The translations under genes and the position numbers were made by a program. The notes beneath the pieces are model-generated. The model had not been told where the DNA came from. It did no database searches and worked only from the letters and a program-made list of their open reading frames with translations. 64,000 nucleotides of DNA from Myxococcales bacterium (GTDB taxonomy: Bacteria; Myxococcota_A; Polyangia; Polyangiales; Polyangiaceae). Each line of letters opens with the position of its first letter. Within the stretch, counting starts at the first letter, position 1. The stretch is taken from positions 25,373 through 89,372 of the forward strand of contig JANYHK010000073.1 in NCBI GenBank assembly GCA_025359105.1, given 5' to 3'. Below, one piece after another: positions 19,649 to 27,431 of this stretch.

Positions 19649-21595
19649 ATGTCCCACAGCACCAAACATCGGCTTCTCCTGCTCGCCGCGGCCGTCATCG
19701 CCGCGTGCGGTGGAGGGAACTCCTCCCCTGGCGTCGGGGGCGGCGATTCCGACGCAGGATCGCCGCCCTCCGACGCCGCAGGCGATGGACCCGGTACCGA
19801 CACGAGCACGAGCAGCGGTGGGCTCCCCCCCGGCGACTTCTACACGCTACCGGCCGACCGGACGACGACGTGGCAGCCGGGCGTCACGTACAACGGCGGC
19901 ATCCCCGCGCGCACCACGATCTACAAGACCCTCACGCCCAGCGGCGGCGACGACACGTCCTCCATCCAGGCCGCGCTCGACACGTGCCCGCCTGAGCAGG
20001 TGGTCATGCTCGGACCCGGCACCTTCCACGTATCGGGCAGCGGCCTCGCGATCAAGACGTCCAAGATCACCCTGCGCGGCTCCGGGCCCAGCAGCACGAT
20101 CATCGCCGGCACGCCGTCGAGCGCGGTCGTCATCATCGGGACGCGCTTCTACAAGTGGGGCCAGCAGACGGATCTCGTCGCCGACGTCGCGAAGGAGACC
20201 GACACGCTCACGCTGAAGAGCAACCCCGGCCTCAAGGTGGGCGAAATCGTCCACGTCGACGAGACGTACGATTCGAGCATCACCTATTACAACCCGGACA
20301 AGCAGAACGGCGATTTTCAGGGTTGGGGCGAGGGGCGCAAGGGGCCACAGGCCGACTCGCGGCCGATCGGCCAATCGATGGAGATCAAGTCCATCACCGG
20401 CAACACGCTCACCTTCACGACCAAGTTCCACACCGCGTTTCGCACGGCGCACGCGGCGCACGTCGCCCGGATCACCGATGGGCAGAACGTCGTACAGCCC
20501 GTCGTGTGGAGCGGCATCGAGGATCTCGCGGTGACCGGCGGCGGCGGCGGCGACGGCGGCGGGAACATCCGCCTCTTCGCGGTCGCGTACTGCTGGGGCA
20601 AGCACCTCGAGAGCAGCCTGAGCAACGGCGCGAGCTTCGCATTCGATGGCGCGTTCCGCTCCGAGGTCCGCGACTCCTACCTGCACACGAGCGCCGATCC
20701 GAACCCAGGAGGCGGCGGCTACTCGCTCATCTTCGATCGGTACACCGCCGACTCGCTCGCCGAGAACAACATCTCCTGGAACTTCAACAAGGTCAGCGTC
20801 ATGCGCTCCACCGGCGGCGGCAACGTCGTCGCGTACAACTACTTCGAGGACGCGTACGGCTCCGGCTACCCGACGATCCCCGAAGTCGGGATGAACGGAT
20901 CGCACATGGCCGGCTCGCACTACGAGCTCTTCGAAGGGAACCAGGCGTTCAACTTCGACAGCGACTCGTACTGGGGCAGCCAGATGTATTACACGGTCTT
21001 CAGGAACCACCTGACGACGCTCCGCCGCTCGATCCGCCCTGGCACCGCGGACGGCGTGAAGGTGAAGCTCACCGACGAGGTCAACCGGCGCGGCATCGGC
21101 CTCACCATCCACCAGCGCTGGCACAACTTCGTCGGCAACGTGATCGGCTACCCCGATGGGTACTTGCAGAATCCCAAGATTGGCTTCGCGTACCCGGCCG
21201 CCTTCAGCCCCGCGCCGCAGGGCAAGACGTTCCAGTACGAGTGGCTCGGCGGTCCCTTCGGCAGCGACGGCCAGTTCACGCCGATGTGGCAGCTCGGCTA
21301 CGAAGGGCAGACCTGGCCCAAGACGCAGGACACCGAGGTGCAAGCGACGACGCTGCGCGATGCCAACTACGACTACGGCACCAAGAGCGTCCGCTGGCAC
21401 GGCATCGGCGGCACCGGGGCAGGGGCGCCGGCAAGCCCGAAGCCGCTCCGGCCTTCCCTGTACCTTGCCGGCAAGCCCGCGTTCTTCGGCGCGAACCCCT
21501 GGCCGTGGGTCGACGGCGCCACCGGCGCAAACCCGCTGCCTGGCATCTTGCCCGCGCGAACGCGCTTCGACAACGGAACGCCCAACGACCTCTGA
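19649..21595 (+). CDS. Right-handed beta-helix lipoprotein (pectate-lyase-like), copy 1
   Basis: 648 residues from ATG 19649, which has GGAG about 9 bp upstream; a TTG at 19622 is less likely. A lipobox ends VIAAC about residue 20, followed by a Gly/Ser/Asp-rich linker typical of myxobacterial lipoproteins. The body is a pectate-lyase-3-type beta helix (GDDTSSIQAALDTCPPEQVVMLGPGTF, then repeated Asn-rich turns such as NGASFAFDGAFRSEVRDSYLH). Such folds bind or cleave acidic polysaccharides, so extracellular processing or anchoring of the EPS made here is plausible. A clear paralogue lies convergently 18 bp away. Confidence 0.88.
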   Translation: MSHSTKHRLLLLAAAVIAACGGGNSSPGVGGGDSDAGSPPSDAAGDGPGTDTSTSSGGLPPGDFYTLPADRTTTWQPGVTYNGGIPARTTIYKTLTPSGGDDTSSIQAALDTCPPEQVVMLGPGTFHVSGSGLAIKTSKITLRGSGPSSTIIAGTPSSAVVIIGTRFYKWGQQTDLVADVAKETDTLTLKSNPGLKVGEIVHVDETYDSSITYYNPDKQNGDFQGWGEGRKGPQADSRPIGQSMEIKSITGNTLTFTTKFHTAFRTAHAAHVARITDGQNVVQPVVWSGIEDLAVTGGGGGDGGGNIRLFAVAYCWGKHLESSLSNGASFAFDGAFRSEVRDSYLHTSADPNPGGGGYSLIFDRYTADSLAENNISWNFNKVSVMRSTGGGNVVAYNYFEDAYGSGYPTIPEVGMNGSHMAGSHYELFEGNQAFNFDSDSYWGSQMYYTVFRNHLTTLRRSIRPGTADGVKVKLTDEVNRRGIGLTIHQRWHNFVGNVIGYPDGYLQNPKIGFAYPAAFSPAPQGKTFQYEWLGGPFGSDGQFTPMWQLGYEGQTWPKTQDTEVQATTLRDANYDYGTKSVRWHGIGGTGAGAPASPKPLRPSLYLAGKPAFFGANPWPWVDGATGANPLPGILPARTRFDNGTPNDL

Positions 21596-21613
21596 GGACG
21601 GACGGCCCCGCGG

Positions 21614-23485
21614 TTACTTCAGTCCGTGGATGGCGTCGAAGCGCCGACGCGCGGGGAGGATCCCCATCTTCGGCATCCGCTCCGGATCCACGAACGGCCA
21701 CGGCTCGTCGCCGAGAAACGCGGGCTTGGCCGGCAGGTAGAACGACGCCGGGAGCTTCCGTGGAAAGCGCGCGTCCCAGACGACCTGCTTGGTGACGTAG
21801 TCGAAGTTGGCGTGCCGGATCGTCGTCGCGACCACCTTCACGTCCTGCGGCGGCGACCACTTCTGCCCCTCGTAGCCGAGCTGCCACATGCTTGCGCGCG
21901 TCCAGTCGCCGAAGCCGTCGTTCTTCTCGTACACGAACGATTTGGCCGGCGCGGGGGACTGACCCTCGGTGCCCAGCACGTTGCCGACGAAGCTGTACCA
22001 CCAATGGTTGATCGTCAGACCCACCGCGCGGTGGTTCATCTCGTCGGTCACCTTGATGGGAGGGACCGACCGGCGCCTGCCGGTGAAGTGGTTGCGGAAG
22101 ACGGTGATGTAGATGGAGTTGCCCCAGCCGGTGTCGCTGTCGAAGTTGAACGCCTGGTTGCCTTCGAAGAGCTCGTGGTGGGGCGTCGTGAAGTGCGACG
22201 CGCTGAGACCAACCTCGGCGATCTGGGGGTAACCGGAGCCGTAGCCGTCCTCCAGGTAGTTGTAGGCGAAGACGTTGCCGCCGCCGCTCGCGCGGAAGAC
22301 GTCCACCTTGTTGAAGGCCCAGATCGCGTTGTTCTCGATCAGGTTGTCGGCCGAGTGGCTGTTGACGCCGACGCCGTAGCCGCCGCCGCCGGGGTTGGGG
22401 TCGACGGTGCTGTGGACGTACGAGTCGCGGAGCTCGCTGCGGAACGCGCCGTCGAAGTTCACACCCTGCCCTTCGCTCAGATCGGACTCGATGTTCTTCA
22501 CCCAGGAGTACGACGTCGCGAAGAGGTGAATATTTCCGCCGCCGTCGCCGCCCTCACCGTGCGAGACGTAGAGGTCCTCGATCCCGGAGTAACGGATCGA
22601 TTCCATCGCAGGAAAATCGGCGTCGGTCGCGAACCTTACGAGCTGCGGTGAGGAGGCCTTGAGGAGGCCGATGTGCAGCGGCGTCGTGAACGTCACAGTC
22701 GTGCCGCTCACCTTGGCGACCTCGGCGACCTGGCCCATCGGGCGATCGGGGCGGCAGAACCAGCCGCGGGGCGGCGAGCCCTTCGGTGCGTTGTCGCCCC
22801 AGTAGGTGAGCGACTCGTCGGTGACCTCGTCGAGCATCACGAGCTCGCCGACCTTGAGGCCCGGGTCCTTGACCAGCGTGACCGAGTACTGCCCCTTTGC
22901 GGCGCTGACGCTCAGATCGGTGGGCTGCGTGTACTTGTACCAGCGACGCCCGATGATGATGACGGGGTAGCCGTTGCCCTTCTTCTTCACGAGGCGCGTC
23001 TTGTCCGGACCGCGGCCGCGGAGGACGACGTTGGAGCGGGCGACGACGAGGCCGAGGCCGGTGATGTTGTACGTGCCCGCTTCGAGCTGGACGACCTGGT
23101 TGGGCGGGCACGCGTCGAGCGCCGCCTGAATGGTGGCCGTGTCGTCGCCGCCGCTCGGCGGGATAGCCTTGAAGATGGCGGTGCGCGCCGGGATCCCGCC
23201 TACGGACATGAGGCCGGGGTTCCACACGGTGAGCCGTTCGTCGGGCAGGATGCCGGCACCGGCCGAGACGACGGGCGGCGCCGCGTCGGGGAGCGACGGG
23301 GCGGCGCTCGCGGCGATCGGGACCGCGGCGAGCGGCGTCGGCACGGCGATCCGCGGCGGCGGCGACGTCACGACGCCGTCGGCGGTCGGGGCGCTACCGG
23401 TCGTCCGCGTCGGCGTGCACGCCAGGAGCGCAGCGATCGCCCCGAGAGGCCAGGCCCGCATCGCGACGAGGTACCGGCATCGCAT
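21614..23485 (-). CDS. Right-handed beta-helix lipoprotein (pectate-lyase-like), copy 2
   Basis: About 623 residues from ATG 23485 (ATGs at 23500 and 23461 are also in frame). From the last of these, MRAWPLGAIAALLAC is a compact lipoprotein signal. A Pro/Ala-rich linker leads into a beta helix that matches copy 1 block for block (PARTAIFKAIPPSGGDDTATIQAALDACPPNQVVQLEAGTYN; FDGAFRSELRDSYVHSTVDPNPGGGGY). It shares the tail PxLPARxRFD. It follows the DUF6492 gene by about 35 bp and is convergent with its paralogue. A longer open frame upstream, overlapping the DUF6492 gene out of frame, is rejected as coding. Confidence 0.88.
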   Translation of the reverse strand: MRCRYLVAMRAWPLGAIAALLACTPTRTTGSAPTADGVVTSPPPRIAVPTPLAAVPIAASAAPSLPDAAPPVVSAGAGILPDERLTVWNPGLMSVGGIPARTAIFKAIPPSGGDDTATIQAALDACPPNQVVQLEAGTYNITGLGLVVARSNVVLRGRGPDKTRLVKKKGNGYPVIIIGRRWYKYTQPTDLSVSAAKGQYSVTLVKDPGLKVGELVMLDEVTDESLTYWGDNAPKGSPPRGWFCRPDRPMGQVAEVAKVSGTTVTFTTPLHIGLLKASSPQLVRFATDADFPAMESIRYSGIEDLYVSHGEGGDGGGNIHLFATSYSWVKNIESDLSEGQGVNFDGAFRSELRDSYVHSTVDPNPGGGGYGVGVNSHSADNLIENNAIWAFNKVDVFRASGGGNVFAYNYLEDGYGSGYPQIAEVGLSASHFTTPHHELFEGNQAFNFDSDTGWGNSIYITVFRNHFTGRRRSVPPIKVTDEMNHRAVGLTINHWWYSFVGNVLGTEGQSPAPAKSFVYEKNDGFGDWTRASMWQLGYEGQKWSPPQDVKVVATTIRHANFDYVTKQVVWDARFPRKLPASFYLPAKPAFLGDEPWPFVDPERMPKMGILPARRRFDAIHGLK

Positions 23486-23520
23486 GATGCAAGCGAGCAT
23501 GGCACGACGACCCGGGGCTG

Positions 23521-24393
23521 TCACGCCGGCGGCAGGAGGCCGAACGCCGAGCGGATGTCCCCCGTCGACGTGCGCGATTTGCCGTTGATCATGACCATGA
23601 CCTTGTCGCCGCGCTTGCTCGCGAATTCCACGAGCTCGGCGCGGCTCAGCGGTGTGTCGGGGAAGTGGTCGAGGGACATGTGACGGTCGATGGCGTAGTG
23701 CCCCGCGGCGACCATGCCGAGGACCTCCTCGACGTAGATGCCGTAAAGGAAATACTCCGAAAAATTCAGGTTCCGCGCGACCCTGCGGAGCCACGCAGTC
23801 GGGCCGCCGCCGATCCCCCCCCGCGAGACATGGGCGTGCAGCTTCAGGAGCACGTCGCGCCGCCAGAAGCCCCACGGGTTCACATAGCCGACCCGCTGCG
23901 GCCTGCGCGCGCGCGGCAGCTGGAGCAAACGACGGCTGACCTTCGTCCACTCCTGGGTGTTCGGGTTGGTCTCGTACCAGTCCTTCTCCTCGCGGTAGAA
24001 CGGGACCTTGCCGTCCACGACGAGCGAGCTCGGATCGAACGGCTCGGCGAAGAACGTGTCCGAGTCGATGATCATGTACGCGTCGGCGTCGATCGCCGAG
24101 ATCGACAGCTTCACCATCTGCTGCCAGATCCAACCGCGAACCGGCAGCGTGCGGGGGTTGACACGCCATTTGCGCGTGAACGGGACGCGCCAGAACCGCT
24201 CCGCGACCACGTCCTCCTGGACGATGACGTGCGTGCGCGCGTCCGCGCAGCCGCGGAAAAGCGCGAGATCGTCTTGGCTGACGATGACGTAGTGCTGGAG
24301 ATCCGGCGGGAGGTACTTGTGGACCGAGTCGATCAGGATGCGGCAGGGCTCGTAGTCCAGATAGAACGACGGTGTCACGAGAGCGATGCGCAT
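23521..24393 (-). CDS. DUF6492 family putative glycosyltransferase
   Basis: 290 residues from ATG 24393 (24411 also possible). MRIALVTPSFYLDYEPCRILIDSV at the start and AYMIIDSDTFF near residue 105, a DxD-type motif, resemble GT-A enzymes; CGADART-like and FSEYFLYGIYVEEVLG segments fit the DUF6492 family found in capsule and LPS loci. No signal peptide is seen. A role as a sugar transferase for the repeat unit is inferred from fold and context. Divergent from the second asparagine synthase over about 80 bp, the likely shared promoter region. Confidence 0.78.
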   Translation of the reverse strand: MRIALVTPSFYLDYEPCRILIDSVHKYLPPDLQHYVIVSQDDLALFRGCADARTHVIVQEDVVAERFWRVPFTRKWRVNPRTLPVRGWIWQQMVKLSISAIDADAYMIIDSDTFFAEPFDPSSLVVDGKVPFYREEKDWYETNPNTQEWTKVSRRLLQLPRARRPQRVGYVNPWGFWRRDVLLKLHAHVSRGGIGGGPTAWLRRVARNLNFSEYFLYGIYVEEVLGMVAAGHYAIDRHMSLDHFPDTPLSRAELVEFASKRGDKVMVMINGKSRTSTGDIRSAFGLLPPA

Positions 24394-24474
24394 GCGAGTA
24401 CGCCCGAGCATACCCGCGTCTCGCCAGGTGCGTGACACTGGACCCCTCCTGTGGTCTCCTTTCGCTCGCCATCC

Positions 24475-26415
24475 ATGTGTGGAATCGCGGGAATTCTCGG
24501 GCGCCCGAGCGACGGCAACCGGGCCGCGTTGAGACGCATGAGCGACGCGATGGTGAATCGCGGGCCCGACGCGCAAGGCAGCTGGGAGTCGCCGCCCGAC
24601 GAGCGCGGCAGGGTGGCGCTGCTCGCGCATCGTCGGCTTGCGATCCTGGACCTGTCGCCGGCCGGCGCGCAGCCGATGACCGATGCGCTGACGGGGCAGG
24701 TGATCGTCTACAACGGCGAGGTCTACAACTACCAGGCGCTGCGCGATCGGCTCGTCGCGGCCGGCCAGGCGTTCACGTCGACGGGCGACACGGCGGTCGT
24801 CCTGCGCGCGCTCGCCGTGGAGGGGCGCGGCGCCGTCGCCACGCTACGCGGCATGTTCGCGTTCGCGACGTGGGACCCGAAGCGGCGCGAGCTCCTCCTC
24901 GCCCGCGATCCGCTCGGAATCAAGCCGCTCTACGTCGCGACGAACCCCGACCCCGCTGGCGACTGGTCGCTCGCGTTCGCCTCCGAGGTGCGCGCGCTCC
25001 TCGCCGCCGGCCTGCTCGGGACGCCGAGACTCGACCCGCAGGCTGCGGCGTCGGTCGTGTGGAACGGCTTCATCGTCGGCCCCCAGACGGCGGTCGCGGG
25101 GATCGAGTCGCTCTCGCCCGGCGAGCTGCGCGTTTACGACGCGGCCGGCAAGCAGACGGTCTCCCAGGAGTACTGGTCGATGCCGGCGCCGGATCGCGGC
25201 GCGCCGATGAGCGAAGAGGAGCTCACGCACGTCCTCGAGGAGTGCCTGCGCCTGCACCTCGTCAGCGACGTGCCGCTGGGAATCTTTCTGTCGAGCGGCA
25301 TCGACTCGTCGGCGGTGGCGAACCTGGCGCAGCGCGCGGCGCGCGGCGGCGTGCACACCTTCACGCTCGCGTTCGAGGAGAAGGAGTTCGACGAGGGCGT
25401 GTGGGCCCGCAAGATCGCGGGCGAGATCGGGACCCAGCACCAGGAGGTCGTGCTCACCGAGCAGGCCTTCGTCTCCGGCCTCGAGGGGGCGCTCGACAGC
25501 CTCGATCAGCCGACGTTCGACGGGCTCAACTCCTACTTCATGTCGCGCGCCGTGCGCGAGGCCGGCTTCACGGTCGCGCTGGTCGGGACGGGCGGGGACG
25601 AGCTCTTCGGCGGGTACACGTCGTTCCGTGACTTGCCCCCCCTCCACCGCTGGTCGCAGCGGGCGCGTCTGATCCCGCGCGGGGTGCTCGTCGCCCTCGC
25701 CGAGCGGGCGATCGCCGTGGCCCAACCCTCGCGGGGCGTCTTCCCTCGCCAGACGCGCTGGGCCAAGCTCCCAGCCATGGTGGCGAAGGGCGACGATCTC
25801 CTCGCGCTCTACCAGCTCGCGTACGCGCTCTTTCTGCCTCCGTCGCAGCGCGATCTCGTCGGCGACGAGGCGCAGCGAACGCTCGTGGACGGTCTGCCCC
25901 CCGCGATGCGCGCGCGCCTCGTGCGCGAGACGCGGGGGCGCTCGCCACTGGCCGCGATCAGCGTGATGGAGCAACGGCTCTTTTTGGGCGAGCGACTCCT
26001 GCGTGACAACGACGCGGCGAGCATGGCTGCGTCGATCGAGCAGCGCCTCCCGCTCGTCGACCAGGTGCTCCTCGAGAGCGTGGGGCGCCTGCCCGAAGCC
26101 GCGCGGTACTCGCCGGTGCGCAAGAAGGCGGCCCTGCGGCGCATGGGCCTGCGCGGCCTGGACCCGGCGCTCTTCAATCGGCCGAAGACCGGCTTCGTGC
26201 TGCCCTTCGACCGCTGGATACGCCAGGGGCTCACCAAATCCGTCGACGAGACGCTTCGCGACGCCTCCGCCGTTCGCGCCGCGGGGCTATGCGCGGAGCC
26301 GGTCGAGCGCCTCTGGCGGGCGTTCCGCGACGGCGCGCCCGGCGTATACTGGTCGCGGGTGTGGTCGCTGTACGCGCACGTCCGCTGGTGCCATCGGAAC
26401 AAGGTATTCGCATGA
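24475..26415 (+). CDS. asnB: Asparagine synthase (glutamine-hydrolysing), copy 2
   Basis: 646 residues beginning MCGIAGILG (Cys2 nucleophile). Glutaminase domain about 1-215 (VNRGPDAQGSW, VYNGEVYNYQALRDR), then a synthetase domain with PP-loop SSGIDSS at 273-279 and VGTGGDELFGGY. It is only distantly like copy 1 at 6550, so it is not a recent duplicate. Many EPS loci carry such AsnB/AsnH paralogues that amidate uronic or amino-sugar acids. Its stop overlaps the following glycosyltransferase start (ATGA), tying it to polymer synthesis. Confidence 0.92.
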   Translation: MCGIAGILGRPSDGNRAALRRMSDAMVNRGPDAQGSWESPPDERGRVALLAHRRLAILDLSPAGAQPMTDALTGQVIVYNGEVYNYQALRDRLVAAGQAFTSTGDTAVVLRALAVEGRGAVATLRGMFAFATWDPKRRELLLARDPLGIKPLYVATNPDPAGDWSLAFASEVRALLAAGLLGTPRLDPQAAASVVWNGFIVGPQTAVAGIESLSPGELRVYDAAGKQTVSQEYWSMPAPDRGAPMSEEELTHVLEECLRLHLVSDVPLGIFLSSGIDSSAVANLAQRAARGGVHTFTLAFEEKEFDEGVWARKIAGEIGTQHQEVVLTEQAFVSGLEGALDSLDQPTFDGLNSYFMSRAVREAGFTVALVGTGGDELFGGYTSFRDLPPLHRWSQRARLIPRGVLVALAERAIAVAQPSRGVFPRQTRWAKLPAMVAKGDDLLALYQLAYALFLPPSQRDLVGDEAQRTLVDGLPPAMRARLVRETRGRSPLAAISVMEQRLFLGERLLRDNDAASMAASIEQRLPLVDQVLLESVGRLPEAARYSPVRKKAALRRMGLRGLDPALFNRPKTGFVLPFDRWIRQGLTKSVDETLRDASAVRAAGLCAEPVERLWRAFRDGAPGVYWSRVWSLYAHVRWCHRNKVFA

Positions 26416-27422
26416 CCTCGCGCAAGTACTGCCTCATCACCCCCTGCCGCGACGAAGCGAAATACGCGCGCCGGACGCTCGACGCGGTCACCGGCCAGAC
26501 GGCGCCCCCTGCCCTCTGGGTCATCGTGGACGACGGCTCGAAGGACGAGACGCCGAAGCTCCTGGCGGAGTACGCAGCGCGCTTTCCGTACATTCAGATC
26601 GTCACCCGCGCCGATCGCGGCGCCCGCAAGGTGGGCGGCGGCGTCATCGACGCCTTCTATTCCGGTTACGAGACGATCGACCCGTCGGAGTTCGAGTACG
26701 TCTGCAAGCTCGACCTCGATCTCGACCTGCCGCCCGGCTACTTCGCCGGCCTCATGGACCGAATGGAGGCGGAGCCGCGCATCGGCACCTGCTCGGGCAA
26801 GCCGTACTTCTTCCCCGAGGGAACCGCGGACGAGGCCGTCCGCTTCCCGCTCACCGATCCGGGCGCCGTAGGACTCGTCTCCGAGATGATCGGCGACGAG
26901 CACTCCGTCGGAATGACCAAGTTCTACCGGACCACGTGCTTTGCCCAGATCGGCGGCTTCGTGCGCGAGGTGATGTGGGACGGCATCGACAGCCACCGCT
27001 GCCGCCAGCTCGGGTGGATCGCCGTCTCCTGGGACGCCCCAGAGCTCCGCTTCGTCCACCTGCGGCCGATGGGGACGAGCCAGAAGAACTGGTGGACCGG
27101 CCGAGTGCGCCATGGCTTCGGGCAGTACTTCATGGGGACGGCGCCGGTGTACATGCTCGCGAGCGCGGTCTACCGCATGACGCGACCGCCGCGCGTCGTC
27201 GGCGGCATCGCGATGATGCACGGCTACCTGGACAGCATGATCAAGGGCAAGCCGCGCTACGGGACCCCCGAGTTCCGGGAGTTTCTGCGCAGCTACCAGA
27301 TCGCGTGCCTTCTGAAGGGCAAAAAGCGAGCGACGGAGGAGCTCGACGCCCGTCAGGCCGCCGAGTGGCATCCGCCGCCCGCGCCAGAACCCCAGGCGCG
27401 GCGGCAGGAGCACGATGGGTAG
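26412..27422 (+). CDS. Glycosyltransferase family 2
   Basis: 336 residues from ATG 26412. KYCLITPCRDEAKYARRTLDAV and VIVDDGSKDETPKLL form the GT-A nucleotide-binding half; KLDLDLDLPPGYF supplies the acidic metal motif. The C-terminal part (FVHLRPMGTSQKNWWTGRVRHGFGQYFMG) is characteristic of EPS-associated GT2 enzymes. No membrane helices. Coupled to asnB copy 2 by a 4-bp overlap and followed after 9 bp by the double hydrolase. Confidence 0.92.
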   Translation: MTSRKYCLITPCRDEAKYARRTLDAVTGQTAPPALWVIVDDGSKDETPKLLAEYAARFPYIQIVTRADRGARKVGGGVIDAFYSGYETIDPSEFEYVCKLDLDLDLPPGYFAGLMDRMEAEPRIGTCSGKPYFFPEGTADEAVRFPLTDPGAVGLVSEMIGDEHSVGMTKFYRTTCFAQIGGFVREVMWDGIDSHRCRQLGWIAVSWDAPELRFVHLRPMGTSQKNWWTGRVRHGFGQYFMGTAPVYMLASAVYRMTRPPRVVGGIAMMHGYLDSMIKGKPRYGTPEFREFLRSYQIACLLKGKKRATEELDARQAAEWHPPPAPEPQARRQEHDG

Positions 27423-27431
27423 GAGGCGACC

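Noticed and set aside
19847..21400. Long antisense frame across beta-helix copy 1
   Set aside because: Mirror-frame artefact in GC-rich DNA; Arg/Val/Asp-rich and no homology features.
23501..24472. N-terminal extension of beta-helix copy 2 over the DUF6492 gene
   Set aside because: Out-of-frame overlap with a conserved gene; the lipoprotein signal marks the true start near 23461-23500.
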